Source: a virus
DNA: 64,000 nt
Reading direction: 5' to 3' (one strand)
Virus record (IMG/VR): IMGVR_UViG_3300036715_002535
Span: 47,837 to 111,836 of that record
Under the pieces are notes generated by a model. It saw nothing but the letters and a program-made list of their open reading frames with translations, was not told the DNA's origin and made no database searches. Positions 1-7,636 of the stretch are shown here, piece by piece. The translations under genes were made by a program, and so were the position numbers. The stretch's first letter is position 1, and each line of letters opens with the position of its first letter.

Positions 1-555
1 TACCTCAGCATCACCATGCCAGATCGCATCCAACCATCCGAAGTTTTCAAGTAGGGCTTCTCCTACACCATGGACAAGTCCCGGTCCACCAAAGATGACC
101 TTGATACGAGGATTCAGCTCTTTGATTCTCTTCGCCAGAACCAGGGAAGCAACGAACTGAGCAAGCACTATTGTGAAGCCCACAATCTTAGGATTTGATT
201 CTACGATCTCAAGAGCCAGCTTCTCCACGAATTCCGGGGTTGCCGCTTTGATGTCGAAGTACAGATCAGGAAGAATCTGCTGAAGGGTCTCAGAGTCGTC
301 TATCCCTTTGAAGGTGGGGTTAGTGAAGACCCACTCCGCGTACTCCATGCTCTGACTGATCTCTAGGTACTGTAGCCTACTGGTTACAAGCTTTCGTTCG
401 TACAGGAAAGAGTAGTAATCCAGGTTCGCGGAAAGAGACCCAACCTTGAGACCCGCTTTACTTAGAACGGTATGAACGATTCCAAGTTGAATACTTGGGT
501 CCAGAGTAACCCACGGCATCGAAACCGTTAGGAAATCTAGATCCTTTGGGATCAT
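1..555 (-). CDS. B12-binding radical SAM protein, N-terminal part (cut by window edge)
   Basis: The reading frame starts at ATG 555 and runs off the left edge, so only 185 N-terminal residues are visible. The opening (VSMPW, then PSIQLGIV) and the later FGGPGLVHGVGEALLENF and WHGDAEV segments match the cobalamin-binding domain that precedes the radical SAM core, most like the 'RiPP maturation radical SAM protein 1' group. Such enzymes use B12 and SAM for C-methylation and other radical chemistry. The CxxxCxxC cluster would lie outside the window and is not seen. The start overlaps the stop of the upstream gene (TAATG), so it is the last visible gene of the operon. The substrate is unknown. 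Confidence 0.65.
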   Translation of the reverse strand, partial: MIPKDLDFLTVSMPWVTLDPSIQLGIVHTVLSKAGLKVGSLSANLDYYSFLYERKLVTSRLQYLEISQSMEYAEWVFTNPTFKGIDDSETLQQILPDLYFDIKAATPEFVEKLALEIVESNPKIVGFTIVLAQFVASLVLAKRIKELNPRIKVIFGGPGLVHGVGEALLENFGWLDAIWHGDAEV

Positions 556-776
556 TAGTAATCCTCGGATGGACCTATTGAAGGATGACCACCGAACTCA
601 ATAGTCGTTCCACCCTTTGGTTTGATGTCGGGGAACCGGTGTCGAAAGACTTCTGGAATTGCTACAAGCCGTTCAATACACTCAAAGCAAAGAAGGGCAT
701 GGCGCTCCGCGTCTCCGATCAAAACGACCCGAGACTCCTGATGGCACTCACTGCACCAACCTTCAGTTACTCTCAA
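555..776 (-). CDS. Small zinc-ribbon-like protein (73 aa)
   Basis: Two CxxC pairs (CSEC near residue 8, CFEC near residue 31) suggest a treble-clef or ribbon zinc site. It is coupled to both neighbours by overlapping start/stop codons. No family recognised. Confidence 0.7.
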   Translation of the reverse strand: MRVTEGWCSECHQESRVVLIGDAERHALLCFECIERLVAIPEVFRHRFPDIKPKGGTTIEFGGHPSIGPSEDY

Positions 777-994
777 TCAACAATCCTTCTACTGGAAGCA
801 ATCTCGTGATGAATGGACCTCCACGCATTACCAAAGTTTACGAGCAGTTCTTCAAGTCTACCTTGCCGAACCCACCACATTTTGAAGTCGTCTTCTGTGA
901 GGGGTACATCGTTCTGAATGATTGTACGTTGATTGATTACCTCTGACTGAATAGGTTGGAAGCGATCCTGAGAATCTTTCCCAGAGCGCCTCAC
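773..994 (-). CDS. Hypothetical protein (73 aa)
   Basis: Starts at ATG 994 and overlaps the next gene by four bases (ATGA). Soluble, charged, with a WW pair in the middle. No recognisable domain. Confidence 0.6.
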   Translation of the reverse strand: MRRSGKDSQDRFQPIQSEVINQRTIIQNDVPLTEDDFKMWWVRQGRLEELLVNFGNAWRSIHHEIASSRRIVD

Positions 995-1005
995 GACCCT
1001 CGATC

Positions 1006-1299
1006 TTATATTCGGCCATTGTTGGGCTCGAGTTCTAAGTTGAGGACTCCAGTGACCGGAAGACCCTTCCGAACCGCTTTACGATTGGCACGACGCTCTT
1101 CAGCACGCTGGCGCCTACGCTCCTGACGGTTGCCCTGATAGTGATCCAAGGGAACACGACGGGACAGGACATGACCTTCGATCTTTAGTTCCTCAAGTCT
1201 TGCATCCATGGCTTCCCGAAGGGCGGTTTCGTTCGCAGCGTGAAAGACTTCCTGAAGGACCTTCTGTCCTTCAGTTGTGGTGTAGTGTGTCTCTTGCAT
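1006..1299 (-). CDS. Hypothetical basic protein (97 aa)
   Basis: N-terminal half is predicted helical; a strongly basic stretch (RQERRRQRAEERRANRK) follows and could bind nucleic acid. The start abuts the upstream gene's stop. Function unknown. Confidence 0.65.
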   Translation of the reverse strand: MQETHYTTTEGQKVLQEVFHAANETALREAMDARLEELKIEGHVLSRRVPLDHYQGNRQERRRQRAEERRANRKAVRKGLPVTGVLNLELEPNNGRI

Positions 1300-1634
1300 T
1301 ACTGTGCCTTTCCAAGGAAGCTGAGGATGCCCTTACGTGGTTTCTCTTGTTCGATATCAATCGTCTGAACCAGAGATCCGATCGAATTGAACTTGTAGTT
1401 TGGCTCCACACCCAGACACTCCTGAATGAGTGAAGGCACCGCGCCCCGAATCTCCTTCGGCATGTCCGCGAAATTGATGCAGTGAAGTGGATTCAGAATC
1501 CGATAGGCTTCGTTCTTGGGGTTGATATCTAGCATCGTAGCTACGCTATCGATTGTGCAGATACTGAAATGCCCCTTCGACATCATGTTGTTCAGTGCAG
1601 TTATTGCTACAAGTTTTTTGATGTCGTCTGCCAT
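1299..1634 (-). CDS. Hypothetical protein (111 aa)
   Basis: Reading frame with normal coding character, coupled to the 1006-1299 gene. The last ten residues (GILSFLGKAQ) form a short amphipathic tail. No family recognised. Confidence 0.65.
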   Translation of the reverse strand: MADDIKKLVAITALNNMMSKGHFSICTIDSVATMLDINPKNEAYRILNPLHCINFADMPKEIRGAVPSLIQECLGVEPNYKFNSIGSLVQTIDIEQEKPRKGILSFLGKAQ

Positions 1635-1646
1635 GATCCCCTCTAA

Positions 1647-1811
1647 TTAGGGTTGAAACCCGGAAATATTCCGAGGTCCTACCAAAGTGCCTTGCGCATC
1701 TCGGTAGTAAACGAACGGCTGACCAGAATTTACGTAGCAGATCTCAAGGTTCTTGAGAGTCGCAGGGTCTGTTCCGGTTGCTTTCCACGTGTAAGGTGCA
1801 AGATCGAACAT
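1647..1811 (-). CDS. Small hypothetical protein (54 aa)
   Basis: ATG at 1811 is preceded by GAGG at a normal distance. The product begins MFDLAPYTWK and ends ISGFQP, with a beta-hairpin-like pattern of alternating hydrophobic residues. It fills an otherwise empty gap between co-directional genes. Confidence 0.65.
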   Translation of the reverse strand: MFDLAPYTWKATGTDPATLKNLEICYVNSGQPFVYYRDAQGTLVGPRNISGFQP

Positions 1812-1828
1812 GAGAACCTCCTATCTTT

Positions 1829-2035
1829 CTAACCCATGATACCCTTGAGAGGCTCCTGAGGATTCTCAATATCATTGAGAATGAAAGTCAAGCGCTCGAT
1901 TTCCTTCAGGGGACTGAATTCTTCTAGGCTATCGTAGTCCACACCTTTCAAGGGAAGGGTGAAGATGTAACGGACCTCACCCTGAACCATACGAGGTCCA
2001 GACCAGTGTTTGGGGTCTAAGAAAGGATTTTCCAT
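1829..2035 (-). CDS. Hypothetical protein (68 aa)
   Basis: Short acidic reading frame in the middle of the minus-strand operon behind the release-factor gene. No motif recognised. Confidence 0.6.
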   Translation of the reverse strand: MENPFLDPKHWSGPRMVQGEVRYIFTLPLKGVDYDSLEEFSPLKEIERLTFILNDIENPQEPLKGIMG

Positions 2036-2051
2036 ACTGGAGTAACCAAAA

Positions 2052-2706
2052 TTACTTTCCTTTCAACCAAGAATCAAGAGGAAATTTCTGTCCTGTACGA
2101 TGATCCAGGATAAGATTGTCCTGAAACCGGTAAGTTCGGATCTTGTCTCCCCTTTGCCCAGAGCCAATCTTGTCTTTTCGTTCTCGATTGATGTCTGCGT
2201 GAGCATTATTCTTTACCAGCTCCTGAAGTTTCATCTCCAACAGCTCCAATGCAACTACACGATTCCGGATCTGAGACCTGCCATCGATCCGGACTTGAAG
2301 ACCGGTCGGCTTGTGGGTCGCAATAACACAGGATTCTACCTTGTTGCGGTGCTGCCCTCCAGGACCACTGCCCCGGGTAGTTCTAACGTCTATATCCCGC
2401 AAATTTAAAGATGCCGCGCGGTTCTGGAGCTCATAACAGGCCACGGTTATGGTAGAGGTGTGAACTCTACCCTTCTTCTCTGTAGGTGGAATACGCTGGA
2501 AGCGATGTCCTCCACTCCCTTGAAGAAATTCACCGGCGCTATCACCCTTGATGAGAAGGGAAGCGAAGCCAGGCGCCTCTTCTAAGAGTTCGGTCTCAAA
2601 GTCCCCTCCGCTCCGTCCGACGTAAATAGGCTTTCAGTTGATCCCTGACGAGTAGGACTGCATCGTCCCCACCCTCAGCAGCTCGAATCTCAAGAATGAG
2701 TTCCAT
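2052..2706 (-). CDS. Class-I peptide chain release factor (RF1-like, lacks domain 1), expressed through an apparent +1 frameshift
   Basis: The start ATG 2706 follows a strong AAGGAGG. The first frame gives MELILEIRAAEGGDDA, the RF domain 2 opening, then hits TGA at 2596-2598. Shifting +1 after CTT joins it to a frame with SGGHRFQRIPPTEKKGRVHT, the GGQ catalytic loop (GSGPGGQHRNKVES) and the RTYRFQ...DHR end, giving about 217 residues. The loop that reads the stop codon is PPT, the RF1-type PxT, so UAA/UAG specificity is expected. Domain 1 is absent, as in PrfH-type factors, but the body is RF1-like. GGAGG, three bases, then CTTTGAG reproduces the bacterial prfB frameshift signal. A one-base sequence error in the T run is the alternative. 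Confidence 0.8.
2596..2609 (-). promoter_or_regulatory. Candidate +1 programmed frameshift site
   Basis: Reading the minus strand, GGAGG (2605-2609) is followed by GGA and then CTT TGA G. In bacterial prfB a Shine-Dalgarno-like AGGGGG sits three bases before CUU UGA C and drives +1 slippage. Spacing and slip codon are the same here. The next base is G, not C. Confidence 0.7.
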
Positions 2707-2753
2707 GCTGCACCTCCTTGAGCAATTATAACCCCAAGATCTAAGAATCCGCC

Positions 2754-2781
2754 TTGACAATTAAATCGTCAAGGGTATATT
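2754..2781 (+). promoter_or_regulatory. Class I promoter with palindromic operator
   Basis: TTGACA (2754-2759), 16-base spacer, TATATT (2776-2781). The -35 is the left half of a near-palindrome, TTGACAATTAAATCGTCAA, which fills the spacer. It drives the plus-strand operon beginning at 2800. A TATAAT on the minus strand (about 2724-2729) could serve the release-factor operon. Confidence 0.85.
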
Positions 2782-2799
2782 TGATAGTGGGAGGAACGA

Positions 2800-3348
2800 A
2801 TGCTGACCATAGTGAGCTCCATCATCTGCAGCGAATTCCGGAAGGAGTTTCAATCTCCGGAGCGTCAGAAGAATGAGGGTTTCTTGTCCGAGCCCAACAA
2901 GGCCATGATGGTTCGCTTCAAGCTGACTCCGGATTTCGAAGTCGAGGAAGGCTACCGCAATCTGAGCATCCTGATCTTCGGCGCCGGCAGAAACTACATC
3001 ACCGTGATGGCGAAGCTGGACTGGACCGTGATCCAGAACGAAGACATCAACGATGATGGTGAGGGGCTCAAGAAGGGCAAGGAATACACCGAGGGTGAAA
3101 CCCCTTGGGTGCACTTCAGTTGCCATGACTCCTGCTGGACCTCGGACGGCGTGGAATCCATCATCCAGATGTTCCGCAACCGGATCAACTGCATGGATTC
3201 GCGCTTCGATCGTTGGTACGAAACGATGACCCTGACTCCCGAACAGATCAAGGATTTCAATCAGATCACTCGCGACACTCGCGAAGGCAAGCTCACCCAT
3301 TCCCGCAAGTTCGAAACCCTCGAGTTCAAGTTCCCGGTGAAGAAATGA
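2800..3348 (+). CDS. Hypothetical protein (182 aa)
   Basis: First gene behind a class I promoter; GGGAGG precedes the ATG. Soluble protein with an alternating beta pattern in the middle and a charged C-terminus. No family recognised. The minus-strand reading frame opposite it is a shadow. Confidence 0.75.
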   Translation: MLTIVSSIICSEFRKEFQSPERQKNEGFLSEPNKAMMVRFKLTPDFEVEEGYRNLSILIFGAGRNYITVMAKLDWTVIQNEDINDDGEGLKKGKEYTEGETPWVHFSCHDSCWTSDGVESIIQMFRNRINCMDSRFDRWYETMTLTPEQIKDFNQITRDTREGKLTHSRKFETLEFKFPVKK

Positions 3349-3515
3349 AGGCAGTCACCCGAGAAGCGGTCCACGCCTACCAAGAGAAGTATGGTTGTGG
3401 AATCGAAACCGCCAAGCGTGGGGTTGCACACCAGAATGCCATGGAAGCAATCGAATCCGCCACAACCGTAGAAGATCTGAAGGGTGTTCTACTTTTCCTT
3501 CTGGAGACGAAATGA
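3345..3515 (+). CDS. Small helical protein (56 aa)
   Basis: ATG 3345 overlaps the upstream stop (ATGA). The product (MKAVTREAVHAYQEK...) is predicted to be mostly helical. Unknown function. Confidence 0.65.
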   Translation: MKAVTREAVHAYQEKYGCGIETAKRGVAHQNAMEAIESATTVEDLKGVLLFLLETK

Positions 3516-3823
3516 CCGCTCCCAAGTCGAACGAGCAGATCAGAACCAGGATCAAGAAGGTCTTCGAGAAAGTATGCCGGAACAATGGATGTACCATGGA
3601 CGGACTCAGATTTTACTCTCCCAAACAGTGGAAGGAGAGGGGTGAGCGATACGGGCAGAACTCCGTCATGTCCACCATTTTCGAAGAGCATCAGGGGATG
3701 TACTACACGATGAACGCTATCGGATCCTTCAAGCTTCAGAATGAACTGGTGGAAGAGCTCGCAAAAATTGGTTACTGGTTTGAGCTGGGAAATTCCTGGT
3801 ACCTGAGCATCTACGAACTGTAG
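3512..3823 (+). CDS. Hypothetical protein (103 aa)
   Basis: ATG 3512 overlaps the preceding stop codon. Predicted helical N-terminus followed by a mixed region. No family recognised. Confidence 0.65.
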   Translation: MTAPKSNEQIRTRIKKVFEKVCRNNGCTMDGLRFYSPKQWKERGERYGQNSVMSTIFEEHQGMYYTMNAIGSFKLQNELVEELAKIGYWFELGNSWYLSIYEL

Positions 3824-3830
3824 GAGCGTT

Positions 3831-4133
3831 GTGGCAATCTTACCTCAGAGCGCCCCTTGGTTGGAGCAGTACTTTACGAATGGTCTTAAGGTGATTCGTC
3901 TGTACGCTCGTGCTTGGAAGACCGGGGAAGATCCTTACAAGGATGGTCTCTGGAGAGTCATTCTTCAACCGGTCAGCTCAAGTGGAGTGGTGCTTGCTGA
4001 ACAGGCACAAGACTTCGAGTGGACCAAGAAGGACGACGCGATTCCCTGGGCTCAGAGCCAACTAGGTCCCTCCTTCAGACCCACCCATCAAAGAGTTCTC
4101 GGAAGGGCAGATCATGGTAACCGTCACCGATAA
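3831..4133 (+). CDS. Hypothetical protein (100 aa)
   Basis: GTG start at 3831 behind GGAG. The C-terminus overlaps the phosphatase gene by 20 bases in another frame. No recognisable domain. Confidence 0.6.
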   Translation: MAILPQSAPWLEQYFTNGLKVIRLYARAWKTGEDPYKDGLWRVILQPVSSSGVVLAEQAQDFEWTKKDDAIPWAQSQLGPSFRPTHQRVLGRADHGNRHR

Positions 4134-4605
4134 AGAAAAAGCACTGGATCACTTCGATGAGTCGGATCTTTTCATTTCGATTCTCGATCCTGGTTTCAAG
4201 AAGTTTCCTCTCAAAGGATCTAAGGAGAAGCACTTTATTGCTCGATTCGAGGATACAGAACATCCCTCCGAACTAGAATGGATGAAGATGAACCGAGAGG
4301 TTCGATCAATTCTCTCATGGGTTCAACATAAGAAACCTTCTGTCGATACGAAAATTCTTGTACATTGTCACGCTGGGGTTTCAAGATCATCCGCAATTGC
4401 GTGGCTAATCCTTATCATGCAGGGAAGAGAACCTCTTGAAGCCTTCCAATCTCTTTTCAAATCGAGATCTCAAATTTGGCCGAACTTAGTTGTGCTGGGT
4501 ATAGGTTCCAAATTCCTGAACCTCGATCCCGGTTTCATGAAGCTCGCAATTCAGATCGATGAAGAAATTCGTGAAGGACGTGGTCAACTATTTGGATACT
4601 GCTGA
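4114..4605 (+). CDS. Tyrosine/dual-specificity protein phosphatase
   Basis: The sequence HCHAGVSRSS (C85, R91) is the HCxxGxxRS phosphate-binding loop of cysteine-based phosphatases; a DP motif upstream (about residue 25) may supply the general acid. At 163 residues it is the size of a compact DSP domain. It could dephosphorylate host or phage proteins; substrates cannot be inferred. It is the last gene before the next promoter. Confidence 0.8.
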   Translation: MVTVTDKEKALDHFDESDLFISILDPGFKKFPLKGSKEKHFIARFEDTEHPSELEWMKMNREVRSILSWVQHKKPSVDTKILVHCHAGVSRSSAIAWLILIMQGREPLEAFQSLFKSRSQIWPNLVVLGIGSKFLNLDPGFMKLAIQIDEEIREGRGQLFGYC

Positions 4606-4636
4606 AGATTTCGGTTCAAAAATTTGGTAAACCACC

Positions 4637-4664
4637 TTGACAATTTAATTGTCAAGGGTATATT
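4637..4664 (+). promoter_or_regulatory. Class I promoter with palindromic operator
   Basis: TTGACA (4637-4642), 16 bases, TATATT (4659-4664). The intervening palindrome TTGACAATTTAATTGTCAA is perfect here apart from its central base. Drives the SWIM / J-domain operon. Confidence 0.88.
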
Positions 4665-4684
4665 TTAAAGCCTGGAGGTAATCC

Positions 4685-4927
4685 ATGGCGCTACCAGTTG
4701 TTACCCGCCCTCGTCAGTCCGTTGCCTTACCGGACAACAGCCAGTACACCAACCGTTTCGAGATCCGCTCTGAGACTTCGAACCGGGTGTACCTCGTGGC
4801 GCAGCACAAAACCTCCCGTTGGTGGAGCTGCTCCTGCCCCGGTTGGATCCGGTTCCGCAAGTGCAAGCACCTCGCCGCCATTGGTCTTCCCGCCCAGCAG
4901 CGCCCCTACGAAGTGACGATGCGATGA
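4685..4927 (+). CDS. SWIM zinc-finger protein (80 aa)
   Basis: CSCPGWIRFRKCKHLAAIG fits the SWIM signature CxC-x(n)-CxH. SWIM fingers bind DNA or protein partners. GGAGG precedes the ATG. As first gene of a class I operon it could be an early regulator, but the partner is unknown. Confidence 0.8.
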   Translation: MALPVVTRPRQSVALPDNSQYTNRFEIRSETSNRVYLVAQHKTSRWWSCSCPGWIRFRKCKHLAAIGLPAQQRPYEVTMR

Positions 4928-4971
4928 ACTTTCTTCACTCCCCAATCCGCAGTTCAACAAGAGGAAGTAAC

Positions 4972-5307
4972 ATGAAAATCCCCGACGCCATCCGAACCCA
5001 GCACGATGCCATCATGAGCGTGAAACCCATCAGCTACCGCGGCTTCACCCTCAAGCCCCTGAGCCACATCAATCAGCCGCACTGGATCGAAGGCAAGTTC
5101 GTCTACTGGGGCTGGAACGTCTGCGATGCTTCCGGCTTCGTCAACATGGGACCTGGCTGTACCTGGGGTCGGACCATCGAGCAGGCCATGGAGATCGCTG
5201 ACTGCATCCTGGAAGCCGGCACCCATCCCACCGCGTACGAAGAACTGGATTCCTGGAACCGTCGTTTCTGGACCCTCATGCGCAACCCTTCTCTTCGGGC
5301 AGTCTAA
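4972..5307 (+). CDS. Hypothetical protein (111 aa)
   Basis: The start at 4972 is chosen because GAGGAAG lies just upstream; an in-frame ATG at 4924 is possible. The body has a compact beta-rich region (YRGFTLKPLSH...W.GWNVCD) and a helical tail. Overlaps the next gene by one base. Confidence 0.7.
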   Translation: MKIPDAIRTQHDAIMSVKPISYRGFTLKPLSHINQPHWIEGKFVYWGWNVCDASGFVNMGPGCTWGRTIEQAMEIADCILEAGTHPTAYEELDSWNRRFWTLMRNPSLRAV

Positions 5308-5654
5308 TGGCTACCAAGAGCTGCTTCGCCGATCTGTTCGCCCAGTACAAGACCTACGATCCCAAGACGGAGGGTTACGGTAACGCCTCTGAGTGGTCCG
5401 AGACCTTTTATGAGCGGATGGGGTTCGAAGAGGCGGAAGAGATCCTGTTCCAGAACGATGGCACTCCTCGCGGTATCCTGGGTGTGGGTCCGAAAGCGAC
5501 CTGGCCTGAGATCAAGAAGGCTTTCCGCGCTCGGGTGATGGAAGTCCACCCTGACCGCTGCGCCATCACCGGCCTGGATCCCAAGAAGGCATCTGATGAG
5601 TTCAAGAAGGTCACCGCGGCATTCACCATTCTCCAGAGGGAGTTCAAGAAATGA
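5307..5654 (+). CDS. J-domain (DnaJ-like) protein
   Basis: Residues 56-110 form a J domain: an ILGV-type helix I start, the invariant HPD (residues 81-83) and a helix III with FKKVTAAF. Such proteins recruit Hsp70 (DnaK). The N-terminal 50 residues are not recognised and may bind a client. It may bring the host chaperone to phage targets. Confidence 0.82.
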   Translation: MATKSCFADLFAQYKTYDPKTEGYGNASEWSETFYERMGFEEAEEILFQNDGTPRGILGVGPKATWPEIKKAFRARVMEVHPDRCAITGLDPKKASDEFKKVTAAFTILQREFKK

Positions 5655-5666
5655 CGCACCCAAGCC

Positions 5667-5897
5667 ATGACAGTACTTCCCAATACCCTCTGGAAAGACA
5701 AAGTGACCGGACGAATTGTCAGGGTTACTAAAGTCTACGTTCATACGTGGAACCGCTCTTCCTACGTACAGATGTTCAACCTCACCTCCAAACGTTCCAG
5801 TGCAAAACGGTACGATTGGTTCATCAAGGAATTCGAGGAGTACCATGATCGACCCACAGACGATGTCAGTGCAGGACTATCCTCAAGTCAAGGCTGA
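5667..5897 (+). CDS. Hypothetical protein (76 aa)
   Basis: ATG 5667. An SH3-like beta pattern (GRIVRVTKVYVHTW...VQMFNL) is visible. The 3' end overlaps the next gene by 53 bases. Confidence 0.6.
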   Translation: MTVLPNTLWKDKVTGRIVRVTKVYVHTWNRSSYVQMFNLTSKRSSAKRYDWFIKEFEEYHDRPTDDVSAGLSSSQG

Positions 5898-6087
5898 GCC
5901 CAAGAAGCACTTCCTGAACTTCTGCTTCTTGTTATACCATCCCTGGACTAAATGGACTTCACCCATTCCGCGTACCTGGGGACACGACGATCCGTTCACC
6001 GGCCAGAAGGCATCAAGTGCTGTGTATCCCACCCAATTCCGGATGTGCCCTAATTGTGGCAAGCAACAAGCTCGGAAGGTTCGCTAA
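5845..6087 (+). CDS. Small protein with C-terminal CxxC (80 aa)
   Basis: ATG 5845 follows GAGGAG. The last 15 residues contain MCPNCGKQQ, half of a zinc ribbon. Internal hydrophobic stretch FLNFCFLLYH. Function unknown. Confidence 0.6.
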   Translation: MIDPQTMSVQDYPQVKAEPKKHFLNFCFLLYHPWTKWTSPIPRTWGHDDPFTGQKASSAVYPTQFRMCPNCGKQQARKVR

Positions 6088-6093
6088 CCATCC

Positions 6094-6121
6094 TTGACAT
6101 TTTAATTGTCAAGGGTATATT
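6094..6121 (+). promoter_or_regulatory. Class I promoter with palindromic operator
   Basis: TTGACA (6094-6099), 16 bases including TTAATTGTCAA, TATATT (6116-6121). Confidence 0.88.
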
Positions 6122-6138
6122 GGTAAGTGGGAGTTATC

Positions 6139-6504
6139 TTGAGCGAGCAAACGAGAACGAAGATTCTTCATACCCACGACCAACGGTTCGGCGGCTATCC
6201 AACCTACTGGAAGATCTACTTCAAGCTATGGGGAAAGATCTTCGACATCCCTTGGGAGACCCCTTGGAAGATGGCGAGGGTCCATTCCATCGTCGGTACG
6301 ATCCTGAAGACTCCCTGGTGGCTGCTTATCAAGCCGCTGGGATGTCTATTCAAGCAACGAACGGTTCGTGATGGTGAGCACCTGAAGCTCGATGGCAAGC
6401 TCACCTCGTGGGACATTCGCAAGACCATTACCTGGTTCCTGGTAGGAATACCAGTAATGTGGTATCGCTCGAAGATGACCGAGAAGGAGCTTGCGGAGCT
6501 ATGA
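6139..6504 (+). CDS. Hypothetical protein with hydrophobic segments (121 aa)
   Basis: The TTG at 6139 lies five bases behind GGGAG and is the best start. Several aromatic-rich segments (YWKIYFKLWGKIF, PWWLLIKPLG, TWFLVGIPVMWY) suggest membrane association. Confidence 0.65.
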   Translation: MSEQTRTKILHTHDQRFGGYPTYWKIYFKLWGKIFDIPWETPWKMARVHSIVGTILKTPWWLLIKPLGCLFKQRTVRDGEHLKLDGKLTSWDIRKTITWFLVGIPVMWYRSKMTEKELAEL

Positions 6505-6755
6505 AATGGTTCGTGTACTTGGCTCGATGTGCTGATGGAAGCATCTACTGCGGCATCTCGAATGATGTACCAGCCAGGATTGAAACGCACAATAAGGGTA
6601 AGGGAGCAAAATACACAAGAGCCCGGCTCCCCATTGAGTTAGTGTGGACGGAAGAACATCCGGATAAGATTGCAGCGATGCAAAGGGAATACGTAGTTAA
6701 GAATCTCACAAGAATCAAGAAATTAGAGATGATTAATGAAAAAGCCCTTTCCTAG
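6501..6755 (+). CDS. GIY-YIG nuclease-domain protein (84 aa)
   Basis: MKWFVYLARCADGSIYCGIS carries the two half-motifs (VYL and YCG) of the GIY-YIG fold, followed by the conserved helix with HN-KGAKYTRAR. Length and layout match the single-domain YhbQ/UPF0213 group (as in the Slx1 catalytic core), not a homing endonuclease with a DNA-recognition tail. Likely a DNA nuclease; overlaps the upstream gene by four bases. Confidence 0.85.
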   Translation: MKWFVYLARCADGSIYCGISNDVPARIETHNKGKGAKYTRARLPIELVWTEEHPDKIAAMQREYVVKNLTRIKKLEMINEKALS

Positions 6756-6789
6756 AACCGTGAGTAGAGAAAATGAAAGAAGGTGAGAA

Positions 6790-7026
6790 ATGATCACAAT
6801 GAACCTGAACGACACCATCTGGGTCAAGCCCACCAAGCATGGTCTGGAAGTCTACGTGAAGTATTGGGAGAATCAGGGTGTCAAAAATCCTTGTCCTCTT
6901 AAAGTGGACTTCGAAGGTTGGGCGAAGATGCAGCTTTGGGAAGTGATGCAGACCTTCGGCCATGCAATGTACAATGGCGGTAAGGTTCCAATCGAAACCG
7001 AAATTCGTCTTACGAATGTGTACTGA
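6790..7026 (+). CDS. Hypothetical protein (78 aa)
   Basis: ATG 6790 behind GAAAGAAGG. Beta-rich start and a helical middle (MQLWEVMQTFGHAM). No family recognised. Confidence 0.7.
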   Translation: MITMNLNDTIWVKPTKHGLEVYVKYWENQGVKNPCPLKVDFEGWAKMQLWEVMQTFGHAMYNGGKVPIETEIRLTNVY

Positions 7027-7027
7027 C

Positions 7028-7401
7028 ATGCTAGACATCGGAAGACTCCTCGATGAAGTTCCTACCCGGAATATGCCTGCAAGTACTGTGGACGTATTCG
7101 TAAAGATCGAACTACGAACTGCCTTTCATGTGGCGGACACCTAGCAGAGCTCTCAGAACCCTTCATCAAGTCCCCGGAACCCTTTTCCGTCTACAAGTAC
7201 ACGACGGTCTTTGGTGGGGATGGCAAGAAGGACTACCAGCTCTTTCACAATCTCAATACCTTCAATCTCCATTGGCAGATGAACTGTGAAGATGGTTCGA
7301 TCGCAATCGTGGATCATTCCATGGACAAAGTCGATATGAATTCAGTCAGCCTCCACTTTGCCGAGCCACCTCCCAGACTGAAGATTCTTCTGTTCGGCTA
7401 A
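7028..7401 (+). pseudogene. Zinc-ribbon protein broken by a one-base loss
   Basis: ATG 7028 reads MLDIGRLLDE and then a frame that soon stops. The -1 frame continues from about 7057 with SSYPEYACKYCGRIRKDR, CLSCGGH and a long beta-rich tail to TAA 7399-7401, but has no start of its own. Restoring one base (for example an A in GAA at 7052-7055) joins them into about 124 residues. Likely a sequence error in an intact gene. Confidence 0.6.
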
Positions 7402-7438
7402 AAAAACGGGTTGGATCTGGATGGAGGACTGATGGCCT

Positions 7439-7636
7439 GTGATAAGAGATGTTTGCAATTGCAAATCTCACCTCCAGGACTTCCACCATTGCACAACAGT
7501 AGAAGGAAGAAAACCTTCCGAATGCTTTTGCGCGGATCCCAGAGGGTGGATCTGTACAACGGATGGTTCCAGAGCACACTCCGGTTGGAGTGAACATGGT
7601 GAATGCGAACTCCACGATTGGAAGGGGAAGGTATGA
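7439..7636 (+). CDS. Cys/His-rich small protein (65 aa)
   Basis: GTG 7439; residues include CNCKSH, HHC, CFC and C-x-L-H, a plausible zinc-binding set. A competing 53-aa frame from ATG 7432 sits closer to GGAGG but is less protein-like, so a frame error near the start is possible. Confidence 0.5.
   Translation: MIRDVCNCKSHLQDFHHCTTVEGRKPSECFCADPRGWICTTDGSRAHSGWSEHGECELHDWKGKV

Noticed and set aside
2761-3300. 179-aa open frame on the minus strand
   Set aside because: Exact antisense of the plus-strand gene behind a good promoter and ribosome site; no start signal of its own.
5304-5846. 180-aa open frame on the minus strand
   Set aside because: Antisense to the J-domain gene with its HPD motif; sequence lacks protein character.
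6501-6755. Homing endonuclease of an intron
   Set aside because: Single GIY-YIG domain of the YhbQ size, embedded in an operon with no intron ends or interrupted gene nearby.
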